Of a stretch of 64,000 nucleotides of DNA, positions 25,168 to 34,026 are shown piece after piece. The notes beneath the pieces are model-generated. The model searched no databases. It had not been told where the DNA came from and saw only the letters and a program-made list of their open reading frames with translations. Position 1 is the stretch's first letter, and the number at the start of each line of letters is the position of its first letter. This DNA is from Thalassobius sp002708925 (GTDB lineage: Bacteria; Pseudomonadota; Alphaproteobacteria; Rhodobacterales; Rhodobacteraceae), in NCBI RefSeq assembly GCF_049803795.1, contig NZ_JBNAGJ010000002.1, positions 496,001 through 560,000 on the forward strand, read 5' to 3'. The translations under genes were made by a program, and so were the position numbers.

Positions 25168-26304
25168 TTAATGCTTTGCTTGTAAATAGGCCATGGCCTT
25201 CTCTTGTGCCTCGTCAATCTGACTGGGCAGCAGATTTCGTGATAGCTGTGCGTTCACCGCCTGAATCTGCGCGTCGCCCGACGCGCTGGCCAGCACCAGC
25301 CACATATGCCCCAATACATAGTCCTGAGGTACGCCCAGACCGCTGAAATACATCCATCCCAGGTTCGCCATGGCGCTGCTCAGACCGGATTTTGCGGCTT
25401 CCTCCATCAGGCGCGCAGCAAGGCGCTGATCTTCGAACGGAACCGTCCGGGGCTGCAACAGCAGCCAGGCCAGCTGAAACTGCGCGATGGGGTCTCGGGC
25501 CTGGGCAGACCTTTGCAAAATCTCCTGGGCCTCGGGGGTCATGACAGGCGGCGCCAGCCGCGGATCATAAAGCGGCAGAGCAATCTGTTCCCCGGTCTCT
25601 TTGCGCCCCCCCATGCGATAGAGCTCATGGGCCCTGGTTTCGTCCCGTTCTACTCCGAACCCGTTTTCATACATGACGCCAAGGTTCGTCATCGCGGTAT
25701 GAAGCCCCTGCTCGGCGGCCAGCTGAAACAGCTGCGCGGCATGTTCATAGTCCTGCTCAACACCGTCGCCGCGCACGTAAAGCAGCCCCAGATTGTTCTG
25801 AGCCCGCGCCAGTCCGGCATCTGCGGGCCCTTCATACAAAGCACGCGCCCGTTCTAAATCCTGAGGCACGCCCTGACCGTTCTGATACAGAACCCCCAGG
25901 CTGGTCTGCGCCTCAAGATGGCCCTGATCTGCCGCCAGCAGATAGACCTGCGCGGCCTGTGTCTCCATGCCCATGGTCTGCAACGCCGTGGCATAATCGA
26001 ACTGATACCCGGCATCGCCGCTCTCTGCCGCGCGGGCAAACCAGGTCAGCGCGGCTTGAGTATCCTGCGCAGTGCCCAGCCCTTCGAATAAATGCTGCGC
26101 CAGCCTGTTCTGGGCCGCCGGATGGCCCTGATCTGCCGCCTTGGCGTACCATTCGGCCGCTTGCGCATAGTTCTGCAACACACCTTCGCCCGTCTGGTAT
26201 TGCAGACCCTTCTGGTACATGGATTCGGCATCATTTGCGGCCTGCGCCTGCGCGCACAGCGGCAGCGCCAGACACAAGACAAGCAGAATACGCGACAGAT
26301 TCAT
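25168..26304 (-). CDS. Sel1-repeat protein (periplasmic)
   Basis: A 378-residue protein with a signal peptide (MNLSRILLVLCLALPLCAQAQA) and about seven Sel1-type repeats. Clear ones include GLQYQTGEGVLQNYAQAAEWYAKAAD, NNLGLLYVRGDGVEQDYEHAAQLFQLAAEQG and ANLGWMYFSGLGVPQDYVLGH (each named here by its ends). Sel1 repeats form a helical solenoid for protein contacts. The ATG overlaps the stop of the second Sel1 gene by four bases, so the two are coupled. The role is unknown; exported Sel1 proteins often act in envelope stress or adhesion. Confidence 0.85.
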   Translation of the reverse strand: MNLSRILLVLCLALPLCAQAQAANDAESMYQKGLQYQTGEGVLQNYAQAAEWYAKAADQGHPAAQNRLAQHLFEGLGTAQDTQAALTWFARAAESGDAGYQFDYATALQTMGMETQAAQVYLLAADQGHLEAQTSLGVLYQNGQGVPQDLERARALYEGPADAGLARAQNNLGLLYVRGDGVEQDYEHAAQLFQLAAEQGLHTAMTNLGVMYENGFGVERDETRAHELYRMGGRKETGEQIALPLYDPRLAPPVMTPEAQEILQRSAQARDPIAQFQLAWLLLQPRTVPFEDQRLAARLMEEAAKSGLSSAMANLGWMYFSGLGVPQDYVLGHMWLVLASASGDAQIQAVNAQLSRNLLPSQIDEAQEKAMAYLQAKH

Positions 26305-27857
26305 TCGCGCCCTGCCTCCTGAGCGCTGTCCAGACCGGCCTTGCGGGCCGCCTGAAAATAAGCGCGCGTCAGCGCCTGAGCCTCGGCCACCTGTTCCGGG
26401 GTTAGCAAATCATTCAGGACATCGCGCTTCTGCGCGGCCTCGGTATGGCCGCTTGTGGCAGCGATATTCATCCAGGAATGCGCGCGAACATAGTCCTGTT
26501 CAATCCCGTTGCCGGTCGTCCGCATCAGGCCCAGCTGGTATTGAGCATCAATCCCGCCCTTCTGCGCGGCCGATTGCAAAAACGCCACGGCGTCGGTGGC
26601 CCGGCCTTGCTTCGTCAGCCAGATCCCATACGTGGCTTGTGCCGGGCGCAGTCCCGCTTTGGCTTGGCCATGGACCCAGTCCAACGCGGCGGAATCGCCA
26701 TTGTCAGCCGCCGCCATCGCCCAGGGCACCGCCAGATGCGGAGGTGCCAACCCCTCTAGCGTCCCTGCCCCAGCCATCTTGCCCAGATGCACCGCCGCCG
26801 CCTGATCGCCCTGCTGCAACGCCCGGCGATACAATGTGACGGCATCGGCCAAATTCACCGTACCAAGCTGGCCGGTCTCTAACATCCGCCCCATCGCCGT
26901 GGTTGCCAGGCCATAACTGTGCTGCGAGGCCGCATGGAACATGTCCCAGGCCTGTTTCGCATCCGCCGGAATGCCGAAATCCCCACGAAAGGCCGTTCCC
27001 ATCAGGTAATATGCCACCCCATCGCCGGCTTTGGCGGCGGATTGCAGCCAGCGGACCGCTTCGGCTTCGTTTGCCTCGGTCCCGTCGCCTTGCAGGTATT
27101 TTTTACCCAAAAAGCGCTGCGCAATGACATGCCCGGACTCTGCCGCGCGCCGTAGCCACCCCAAAGCCGCCCTGCGATCCAATGGCGCGCCCTGCCCCTG
27201 ATCCATCGCCATAGCCAGAAAGAACTGCGCATTCGCATGCCCCCCATCTGCTGCCATGCTAAGCCAGCGCAGGGCCTGGGGCGTGTTTTTAGGCGTTCCG
27301 AAACCTTCGGCATACGCATTCGCCAGCTCATATTGCGATTCAATATAGCCCTGCTCGGCCGAGGCCAGCAGCCAGTTGAACGCCTGAGTCAGATCCTTGG
27401 GCAGGCCCTCGCCCTGCTTATACAGCAGCGCCAGATAGTATTGCGCTTCGGCCTCGCCTCGGGTGGCGGCCTTGTTCAGTAAAACCGCCGCCTGCTCGGT
27501 ATCACGCGCAGGGCCGTTCGGCATCTGGCTTAGGTAGATACGGGCCAGCAAAGTGGCGGCTTTCACATCATTGCCATCTGCCGCGCGCTGTAACCATTCA
27601 ACGGCCCCCGGAACATCCACGGGACCGCCCCGGCCTTCCAGCAGCACGCGCCCGTAACGATAATGCGCCAGCGGGCGATCCGTCTGTTCGGCCAGTTGTT
27701 TCAGCCCCTCACGGACAGTGATGAAATCGCCACGCTGCCAGGCTTGTTCAATCGCGGACATCTCAGGTAAATCCTGAGCCACCAACAACTGAGAGCTAAA
27801 GGTCAGCGCAGCCAGCGCAGCGGCGCCTGGCCGCAAGAAGGATCGTAGCCGAAACAT
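26301..27857 (-). CDS. Sel1-repeat protein (periplasmic), longer paralogue
   Basis: A 518-residue exported protein with an N-terminal signal-type segment (MFRLRSFLRPGAAALAALTFSSQLLVAQ, ends given). It has about eleven Sel1 repeats from residue 70 to the C-terminus, for example ANAYAEGFGTPKNTPQALRWLSMAADGG and GLMRTTGNGIEQDYVRAH. It begins the two-gene Sel1 unit and lies upstream of the shorter paralogue. The C-terminal tail QARKAGLDSAQEAGRE is basic and acidic. The long solenoid suggests a scaffold role. No catalytic motif is seen. Confidence 0.85.
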   Translation of the reverse strand: MFRLRSFLRPGAAALAALTFSSQLLVAQDLPEMSAIEQAWQRGDFITVREGLKQLAEQTDRPLAHYRYGRVLLEGRGGPVDVPGAVEWLQRAADGNDVKAATLLARIYLSQMPNGPARDTEQAAVLLNKAATRGEAEAQYYLALLYKQGEGLPKDLTQAFNWLLASAEQGYIESQYELANAYAEGFGTPKNTPQALRWLSMAADGGHANAQFFLAMAMDQGQGAPLDRRAALGWLRRAAESGHVIAQRFLGKKYLQGDGTEANEAEAVRWLQSAAKAGDGVAYYLMGTAFRGDFGIPADAKQAWDMFHAASQHSYGLATTAMGRMLETGQLGTVNLADAVTLYRRALQQGDQAAAVHLGKMAGAGTLEGLAPPHLAVPWAMAAADNGDSAALDWVHGQAKAGLRPAQATYGIWLTKQGRATDAVAFLQSAAQKGGIDAQYQLGLMRTTGNGIEQDYVRAHSWMNIAATSGHTEAAQKRDVLNDLLTPEQVAEAQALTRAYFQAARKAGLDSAQEAGRE

Positions 27858-27940
27858 AATTCAATCTGTCCAAAAAACTGCGGATAATCTTTGGTGTTCG
27901 CGCCGTCACCCTAGGCGGATCGGATTGAAAATTCAACGAC

Positions 27941-28714
27941 TCAGAGCGGCACTGCCAGAACACGCGCCAGCCACAAGGCGCCCGCCGATCCGCATAGGGC
28001 GGCCCCAAACGGAAGCGCGCGCAGGGCCAGCGGCTTTGTCCCCCGAGAACGCGCCAGCACGCGCGGCACAAGCGCAACGGCCAGGGCGCAGGAGGCGGCA
28101 ATCAGCACCAACAGAGGGAGGTCTCTTACCCCGCTCCAGGCCCCCAGCCCGGCCATAAGCTTCACATCCCCCAGGCCCAGGCCCTCGCGCCCGCGCAGCG
28201 CCCGGTATCCCCAGCGCAAAGCGGCAAAGCTGCCCGCCCCCGCCAATGCACCAGTCAAACCCGCCTGCATCCCGATCCCGCCGGGCATAACCGCAATGAC
28301 CAGAGCCACGACAAACGCACATAACGTCAGCGGATCGGGCAGACGAAACCGAGTCAGATCGCACATCGCCAAGGCCAGCAGCAGCCAAAGCCACACGGCC
28401 CAAACCCAGGCCAGCCCGGCCGACGGTGCCGCCATCGCGGCCAGAACAGCCCCCCCCGTGGCCGCAATTTCCAGATACAGAACCCAGGGCGCGATCCCCC
28501 CTGCGCAATGCCGGCACGCCCCTCTTAGCCACAGATAGGAAACCACCGGAATCAGATCCCGAAACGCCAGCCGGGTGCCGCACCGACGGCAGGCAGATCG
28601 CCCCCAGACAACATCCTGTCCGCGCGGCAGCCGATCCACCAGCACCCCCAGGAACGACCCCACAAAGGGGCCGCACATCACCAGCAGCAAAAGGATCGGG
28701 TCAGTCAGTTGCAT
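27941..28714 (-). CDS. gspO: Type II secretion prepilin peptidase/N-methyltransferase, GspO
   Basis: A 257-residue multi-pass membrane aspartic protease. It cleaves the leader of the GspG-H-I-J-K pseudopilins and methylates the new N-terminus. Both catalytic Asp motifs are present: CDLTRFRLPDPL (about residue 118) and GLGDVKLMAGLG (about 179). The N-terminal cytosolic Zn site is visible as CRRCG and CRHC (two CxxC pairs, residues 42-70). It diverges from gspG, sharing a 126-bp promoter region. Unlike many loci it is linked directly to the secretion genes. Confidence 0.92.
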   Translation of the reverse strand: MQLTDPILLLLVMCGPFVGSFLGVLVDRLPRGQDVVWGRSACRRCGTRLAFRDLIPVVSYLWLRGACRHCAGGIAPWVLYLEIAATGGAVLAAMAAPSAGLAWVWAVWLWLLLALAMCDLTRFRLPDPLTLCAFVVALVIAVMPGGIGMQAGLTGALAGAGSFAALRWGYRALRGREGLGLGDVKLMAGLGAWSGVRDLPLLVLIAASCALAVALVPRVLARSRGTKPLALRALPFGAALCGSAGALWLARVLAVPL

Positions 28715-28840
28715 CCGCCGCAGTTTTGACCTGCCCCCCCGCTTTTGTCCATTGCCCGCAAGCCGCGGCTTGCGTTAGGCATCAGTAGACAGCGCGCGCG
28801 ACTTCTCTTTATCATGCGGGCGCAGCAACAGGATTTTTCT

Positions 28841-29287
28841 ATGACCCAAGCCGATTTACCCCCTCATTCCGAAAAAGACGCCGGTTTCTCTTTGCTTGAA
28901 CTGATGGTTGTCGTGGTTATTCTTTCGGTGCTGGCGCTGGTGATCGTGCCGCGTGTCATCGACCGCCCCGATCAGGCTCGCGCCGCCCGAGCCCAGGCCG
29001 ATATCGCCGCCATTGCCAGTGCCGTGCAGCTGTATCGCCTGGACAATTTCCGCTATCCCACGTCCGAACAGGGGCTGTCTGCGCTGGTCACCCGGCCCGG
29101 CTCAGATCCGGTGCCCGCGAACTGGTCGCAATATATGGATCGGCTGCCGGTTGACCCCTGGGGCCAGCCTTATCAATACCTTACTCCCGGCGTACACGGA
29201 GATTTCGACATCTTCACCTATGGTGCGGACGCGTCCCCCGGCGGGGATGGCGCGAATGCGGATATCGGATCATGGAGCGCCAAGTAA
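28841..29287 (+). CDS. gspG: Type II secretion major pseudopilin GspG
   Basis: A 148-residue major pseudopilin. The prepilin site is GFSLLELMVVVVIL (cleavage after G at about residue 16, with the +5 Glu present), followed by a hydrophobic helix and the globular domain. The C-terminus contains DPWGQPYQYLTPG and DASPGGDGANADIGSW, the Ca-binding GspG loop. The ATG at 28841 was chosen over the frame from 28745 because AGGA lies eight bases upstream and only this length fits the family. It starts a six-gene run in which most genes overlap the next by 4 to 16 bases. GspG polymerises into the pseudopilus. Confidence 0.93.
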   Translation: MTQADLPPHSEKDAGFSLLELMVVVVILSVLALVIVPRVIDRPDQARAARAQADIAAIASAVQLYRLDNFRYPTSEQGLSALVTRPGSDPVPANWSQYMDRLPVDPWGQPYQYLTPGVHGDFDIFTYGADASPGGDGANADIGSWSAK

Positions 29288-29730
29288 CCCGCATTCCAGC
29301 CCCGCGCGGGTTCACTCTGATCGAGCTGATGGTCGCCGTCGCGGTTCTGGCGGTTCTGTCTGTCGGGGCAACGCTGGCGCTTGGCCGATCGGACGGGCCG
29401 GGGGCCTCGGCGCAGTCTCTGTTTCAGCAGGCCCATCGGAATTTGCGCACCCTGGCCATCACCGGGCAGCAGATCCGCGGCCTGCGGGTCGAGCCGCGCG
29501 GCATGTTCCCCGCCAGCCACACCCCCGACGGCTGGAAGATCGCCGAGACACGCGTCACCTGGGACGGTCAGGTGGTGCTAAGCATCCTCCGGAACCATCG
29601 CTACGGCCCCGCCAGCGCCCCGCAAATCCTGTATTTACCATCGGGGCAAAGCACCCCGTTCACCATCCAATTCCCCAGCGGAATCCAGTGCCGCAATGAC
29701 GGCTGGAGCACCCTGACATGCGACGGATGA
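29272..29730 (+). CDS. gspH: Minor pseudopilin GspH
   Basis: A 152-residue minor pseudopilin. The processing site is RGFTLIELMVAVAVL (G-F with +5 Glu). The C-terminal domain is small and beta-rich, ending SGIQCRNDGWSTLTCDG with two Cys that could pair. It overlaps gspG by 16 bases and gspI by 13. GspH is processed by GspO (27941) and joins the pseudopilus tip. Confidence 0.85.
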   Translation: MERQVTRIPAPRGFTLIELMVAVAVLAVLSVGATLALGRSDGPGASAQSLFQQAHRNLRTLAITGQQIRGLRVEPRGMFPASHTPDGWKIAETRVTWDGQVVLSILRNHRYGPASAPQILYLPSGQSTPFTIQFPSGIQCRNDGWSTLTCDG

Positions 29731-30098
29731 AGCGCATGAAACGTCAGCGCGGGCTGACTTTGCTTGAACTGGTGGTGGCCATTGCGGTTCTGTCCATTGG
29801 CAGTCTGGCGGCGCTGCGCAGTTCCGATCAGGCCCGCGCCGCCATCGGCGCCGAGCTGCCCCGCCTGCTGGCCGACACCGCCGCACGAAACCGCGCGCAA
29901 GAGCTGCAACTGCTGGGCCCCTTTGCCAACCTGCCAAGCGTCGTAAAAATCGGCCCCATGGACATCACTCTTAGTCAAACACGTCAGCGCACCCAGGCCG
30001 GGCTGGTCAAGACCACGCTCTTGGCTCAGACACCTTCGGGGCAGAAATCGGGGCTGACGCTCTATCTGCCGCCGGACATCCCAGGGGCATTCAGATGA
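29718..30098 (+). CDS. gspI: Minor pseudopilin GspI
   Basis: A 126-residue minor pseudopilin with the cleavage motif RGLTLLELVVAIAVLSIG. The short C-terminal domain (about 35-126) matches GspI length. GspI with GspJ and GspK forms the tip complex of the pseudopilus. ATGs at 29718 and 29727 are both possible; the second overlaps the gspH stop in an ATGA-like fashion. Its own TGA overlaps gspJ by four bases. Confidence 0.85.
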   Translation: MRRMKRMKRQRGLTLLELVVAIAVLSIGSLAALRSSDQARAAIGAELPRLLADTAARNRAQELQLLGPFANLPSVVKIGPMDITLSQTRQRTQAGLVKTTLLAQTPSGQKSGLTLYLPPDIPGAFR

Positions 30099-30754
30099 GC
30101 CGCCTGCGCCATACGCGCGGGCTGACCCTGATCGAGCTGGTCGCCGCCATGGCCATTTTCGCGCTGGTCGCCGTGATGGGTGCCCAGGCCCTGTCTGCGA
30201 TGCTGCGTCAACGCGACGGCCTGCTGGATCGCTCGGACCGGATGCAGGAAATCTCGGTGGCGATCAGCCTGATCCGCGCTGATCTGAATGCCGCCGTGCC
30301 CATGCTGTTTTTCCCACCCGAGCGCGCGCCGCCCCGCTCGGCTGCGGCGGAAACACTGGATGGCTTTGCGCTGTCCATCGGCGGGCAAAACGGGCTGAAT
30401 CTGAATGATCCGCCGCGAATGCACCGGGTTTCATACCGGCTGGATCGTCATACCCGGCAGCTGTGGCGCACCGTCTGGCCCACCTTGATTCCGGCCTATC
30501 GGAATGCGCAATTCCCCGAAGTTCTGCTGCTCGAAGGGGTATCGGACATGCAGATACGCAGCCATTGGGGGCAGGCCGGGTGGAAACCGGGGCTAAGCGG
30601 AACGGGCGATTTCGGGCTCGGCGCGGGCGGGCCGGATTCAGATGGCGGGGCGCCCGTGCCACAGCTGTATTCCAGCTCTTTGCCTCGGGCTATCGAGATC
30701 ACCCTGCATCTTGACGGTATCGGCCCCGTTCCCCTGCTGGAGACCCTGCAATGA
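30095..30754 (+). CDS. gspJ: Minor pseudopilin GspJ
   Basis: A 219-residue minor pseudopilin. The N-terminus RGLTLIELVAAMAIFALVAV gives the processing site with the +5 Glu. The larger globular part has the GspJ-like features RVSYRLDRHTRQLWRTVWPTL and LEGVSDMQIRSHWG. It ends with IEITLHLDGIGPVPLLETLQ. It sits between gspI and gspK with four-base overlaps at each side, so tip subunits are made together. Confidence 0.87.
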   Translation: MSRLRHTRGLTLIELVAAMAIFALVAVMGAQALSAMLRQRDGLLDRSDRMQEISVAISLIRADLNAAVPMLFFPPERAPPRSAAAETLDGFALSIGGQNGLNLNDPPRMHRVSYRLDRHTRQLWRTVWPTLIPAYRNAQFPEVLLLEGVSDMQIRSHWGQAGWKPGLSGTGDFGLGAGGPDSDGGAPVPQLYSSSLPRAIEITLHLDGIGPVPLLETLQ

Positions 30755-31695
30755 ACCCCGGCACGCGCGGATTTGTTCTGGTGAACGCCCTGATCCTGGT
30801 GGCTGCTCTGACAACGATTGCAGTGCTGCTGCTGGCGCGGGCCGAAACCGGGCGCGCGCAGCTTAGCCAAAGCCGCGCGACGGCTCAGATCACGCTGAAT
30901 CTGGACGCGTTCGAGTCCCTGGCCATCCAGATCCTCAGCCAGTCCGCGGACGGAGGCCCCGACCACCTTGAGCGCATCTGGGCCAAAACCGCCTATGACG
31001 TTCCGCTTGAACGTGGGCGCGTCGCTGGCCGGATTGCGGATTTGCAGGGGCGCTTTAACGTCAACTGGCTGAACGATCCTGAAAACGGGGCCGCGCAGGC
31101 GGCGTTTGACCGGCTACTCGATGGGCTGAGCGTGTCCGAACAAGACGGCAAAACCCTGCGCGCCTTACTGCAAAACGGAGGGCCGTCTGACCGGGGGGCT
31201 TTCTTGCGGCTCGATCCGCCACAAGACCCGGTTGGCGGGGCCCTGCTGATGATCCGGCAACTGGACAGGATGCCTGGTCTCTCGGATCGTGGCCGCGAAC
31301 TGCTGCGCCCCTATCTGACCGCCCTGCCAGGGGGCAGCAAGCTGAACCCGAATACGGCCGACCCAAAGGTTCTGGCGGCTTTTCTTCCGAATCTCAGCGC
31401 CCCTGCCATTGATCAACTTCTTGCCGAACGCCGCGAACGGCCTTTCGCATCGGTTCAGTCCTTCATGGTCGCCGTCGGCCTGGCCACCGCAGACGAGACG
31501 GATTCAGGCGATTCAGAGACTGATACAGACCCTGAGCAGATACGAGAAAACCAGCTAGAGGTCAGCTCGGAATGGTTTGGCCTTGAGATTACGGCCAGCG
31601 TGGATGGCCAGCACGCAAGCCGCCAGGTACTGCTGAACCGCAAGGGCGTTCCTGCTGCGCTGACGGTCATTTGGCGCCTGACCTCGCGGCCTTAG
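30751..31695 (+). CDS. gspK: Minor pseudopilin GspK (tip)
   Basis: A 314-residue GspK, the largest minor pseudopilin. The prepilin-like start is RGFVLVNALILVAALT; it lacks Glu at +5, which is normal for GspK and suits its tip position. A large helical insert follows, with GRIADLQGRFNVNWLNDPEN (about 90-110) and the KLNPNTADPKVLAAFLPNLS helix-hairpin-helix-like motif (about 193). The end contains ASRQVLLNRKG. It is followed 64 bp later by gspL, the only sizeable gap inside this run. Confidence 0.88.
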   Translation: MNPGTRGFVLVNALILVAALTTIAVLLLARAETGRAQLSQSRATAQITLNLDAFESLAIQILSQSADGGPDHLERIWAKTAYDVPLERGRVAGRIADLQGRFNVNWLNDPENGAAQAAFDRLLDGLSVSEQDGKTLRALLQNGGPSDRGAFLRLDPPQDPVGGALLMIRQLDRMPGLSDRGRELLRPYLTALPGGSKLNPNTADPKVLAAFLPNLSAPAIDQLLAERRERPFASVQSFMVAVGLATADETDSGDSETDTDPEQIRENQLEVSSEWFGLEITASVDGQHASRQVLLNRKGVPAALTVIWRLTSRP

Positions 31696-31759
31696 CGGGA
31701 TTGCACAATTCGCCCCCAGCCGTCACAATCGCCCAAAGCCTGAACCCAAAGAGCCCGCA

Positions 31760-32926
31760 TTGCCCACCCAACCCGCCGATCATTCAACGCCGTCCTTTGT
31801 TCGTCTGGACGCCAAGCAGCCGCCAAACGCGCAGCAGATCGTACTGGTGTCGGGGCTGGACGTGCCGCTGATCCGGCTCGATCTGCCGGCCGGTCTGCGC
31901 GGTATCGCGCGCGAACAAGTGGCCCGACGGCAATTATCGGATCGGCTGGGGCTGGACATGTCGGCAGTGCAGATGCGTCCCTTTGCAGCCGCGAACGGTG
32001 CCGACGATTGGAACCGCGTTCTGATCACCGACCCGGCACATCTGGCCCAATGGAAACAGACCTCGGCACGCGCTGTTTTGCCCGACTATCTGTCACTGCC
32101 CTGTGCGGCGCAGATCTGGTGCCTGGATACGGATGAAACAGGCTCTGTTCTTGCCCGATTAGGCCCTCAGGATGGGTTTTCAGCGCGGCCCGCGATGCTG
32201 CTTTCGATGCTTGAAAGCGCCCTGCAAGAGACCGAAGAGAAGCCTCTTGCCATACATCTTTTATCGCCATTGGCCGATGCGGAAATCTGGGCTCGCGAAC
32301 AGGGCCTGCCAGTCACGCGCACGGAAAAAGAGCTGGCCGCGCTGGACCTGCCCTTACCCGGTGTGCTGACCCATAACGAGCTGTCAGCCGATTTGCGCGC
32401 GGATCCGATGGCGGCCAGATCCCGCCTGGCGGCACGCGTTCTGCCGTGGCGGTGGCCGCTTTTGGCCGGCACTCTGGCCGCGGTCCTGTTCGGCGCGGTT
32501 CAGCAGCTTCAGACCAACAAACTGACAACCGACACCGCCCGGATCAATGCCCAAACCCAGGCGCAGATCCAGACGGCTTTTCCGAACCTTGGGCCCCTGC
32601 TGGATATTCGCCTTCAGGTGACGCGTGCTTTGGCCGATCTTCAGTCGAAGGCCAGGCCCGAAACCCGCAAGGATCCGATCGAGCTGACCCGCCTGGTCGC
32701 GCAGGCCACCCATACATTCGGAACGATCCCCGAGCAGCTTTCCTATACGGAAAACGATGGCATTGTGCTGGCCCTGCGGCTACCGGATTTCGCCACAATA
32801 GAGCGACTGGCCGAAGCGCTGCGATCTGCCGGTTTGACCGCCGAGGTCACGGATTCTCGCGCCTCGACCGATACGGACGGTGTGCGCGCCGAATACCGCA
32901 TTCAAATGCAGGAGGCTCGGGAATGA
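31760..32926 (+). CDS. gspL: Type II secretion inner-membrane platform protein GspL
   Basis: A 388-residue platform protein. Residues about 1-215 form the cytosolic actin-like domain that binds GspE (LSLPCAAQIWCLDTDE, LLSMLESALQETEE). A membrane helix at about 225-245 (RWPLLAGTLAAVLFGAVQQ) and a periplasmic ferredoxin-like domain follow. The predicted start is a TTG at 31760, with only a weak AAAGAG before it; no ATG lies in the right place. Its TGA overlaps gspM by four bases. Confidence 0.83.
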   Translation: MPTQPADHSTPSFVRLDAKQPPNAQQIVLVSGLDVPLIRLDLPAGLRGIAREQVARRQLSDRLGLDMSAVQMRPFAAANGADDWNRVLITDPAHLAQWKQTSARAVLPDYLSLPCAAQIWCLDTDETGSVLARLGPQDGFSARPAMLLSMLESALQETEEKPLAIHLLSPLADAEIWAREQGLPVTRTEKELAALDLPLPGVLTHNELSADLRADPMAARSRLAARVLPWRWPLLAGTLAAVLFGAVQQLQTNKLTTDTARINAQTQAQIQTAFPNLGPLLDIRLQVTRALADLQSKARPETRKDPIELTRLVAQATHTFGTIPEQLSYTENDGIVLALRLPDFATIERLAEALRSAGLTAEVTDSRASTDTDGVRAEYRIQMQEARE

Positions 32927-33411
32927 GCAATCGTCTGATCGACCTTCTGCTCTCGCTTAGCCCCCGCGAACGGCTGCTGATCGGCGTGGTGACGTTTTTC
33001 ATATTGCCGCTGGCGGTGGTGTTCGGGCTGCTGCTGCCGATGGTCGAGACACGAAAACAGGCGGAACAGGCTCATATTCAGGCTCTGGCATTGCAGTCCT
33101 GGGTGCGGGATCGCGCTAACCAGGCCGCCACGCTGACGCCCGCCCCGTCGCAACGCGTTGGCCCGCCGCTGGGTCTGGCCGGGCTTGAACAGAGCCTGAT
33201 CCAGGCGAATCTACGCGAGGACGTTACCGCGCTCAGCGCGCGTGGAAATGACGGGATTGCGCTAACCTTTGACCAGGTGGATTTTCTGCGCTTCACAACC
33301 TGGCTGGCCGGGCAACATCCGCAATGGGGCTATGTGCTGGACAGCTACCGGATAGAGGCCACCGAAACAGCCAGCGTGATCTCGGTCACGCTGATCCTGT
33401 CGCCGCGCTGA
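32923..33411 (+). CDS. gspM: Type II secretion platform protein GspM
   Basis: A 162-residue bitopic protein. A short cytosolic start (MSNRLIDLLLSLSPRERLL) precedes one membrane helix (about 20-40) and a periplasmic domain ending YRIEATETASVISVTLILSPR. The length and layout match GspM, which stabilises GspL. The ATG at 32923 overlaps the gspL stop. The longer in-frame extension to 32446 lies inside gspL and is not real. No gspN gene follows. Confidence 0.85.
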   Translation: MSNRLIDLLLSLSPRERLLIGVVTFFILPLAVVFGLLLPMVETRKQAEQAHIQALALQSWVRDRANQAATLTPAPSQRVGPPLGLAGLEQSLIQANLREDVTALSARGNDGIALTFDQVDFLRFTTWLAGQHPQWGYVLDSYRIEATETASVISVTLILSPR

Positions 33412-33412
33412 A

Positions 33413-33925
33413 TTACAGCCGTTTCAAGCGCGCCTGAATGGCCGCACGCCGCCCGGCAAGCGACCCCAAAGGATCCAGATCGGGATGGGTTTTCACGACC
33501 TCGGACAGGGCTTTTTCGGCTGCGGTTAACAGCCCTTTCCCCGATTTCGCATCCCCCTTTTGCAGCATGGTCAGCCCCAGTTCATGCTGAGCCGTCCCCT
33601 GCACGGACAAGGCCGCCGCGCGATCCTGCCCTTTTTGGTTCTCCGCCAGATCCGAGGCCAGCCGCGCGGCTTCGGCATAGTTTCCGGCCCGCAATTCGCT
33701 GTGGGCATATTCCAGTTGCAGACGAGGCCGCAGGGGTCCGGCCGTTTGCATGAGCTGACCATAGGCGCGGCTGGCGCGCGCGTAATGGCCGCTCTCCAGC
33801 GCATCGCGCGCAACGACATATTGCTTTTGAAATCCGCCCTGACCGTTCGTTGGCGCGTCACAGCTGCCCAGCAAAAGCACGATGCCACCCGCAATCGCGA
33901 GTTTGGAAAAAGAGATTGCCTGCAT
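33413..33925 (-). CDS. Lipoprotein with TPR-like repeats inside the T2SS locus
   Basis: A 170-residue lipoprotein. The lipobox LLGSC (Cys22) follows a hydrophobic leader. The rest is helical with TPR-like units (YARASRAYGQLMQTAG, YAEAARLASDLAEN, and a third near the end). Its stop lies 1 bp from the gspM stop, and its start diverges from gspC. Placed between two T2SS operons, it may be an assembly factor, comparable in role to a pilotin but with no sequence match to GspS that I can see. The call is from layout. Confidence 0.72.
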   Translation of the reverse strand: MQAISFSKLAIAGGIVLLLGSCDAPTNGQGGFQKQYVVARDALESGHYARASRAYGQLMQTAGPLRPRLQLEYAHSELRAGNYAEAARLASDLAENQKGQDRAAALSVQGTAQHELGLTMLQKGDAKSGKGLLTAAEKALSEVVKTHPDLDPLGSLAGRRAAIQARLKRL

Positions 33926-34026
33926 TGTCTGCTCGTATCATTTTTATTTGATTGCTAGGATCATAGCACAATCCCAGATGGGCGTCTATCATCGCCCGTA
34001 TTCCCCGTGTCAAGGCAGGAGACCTC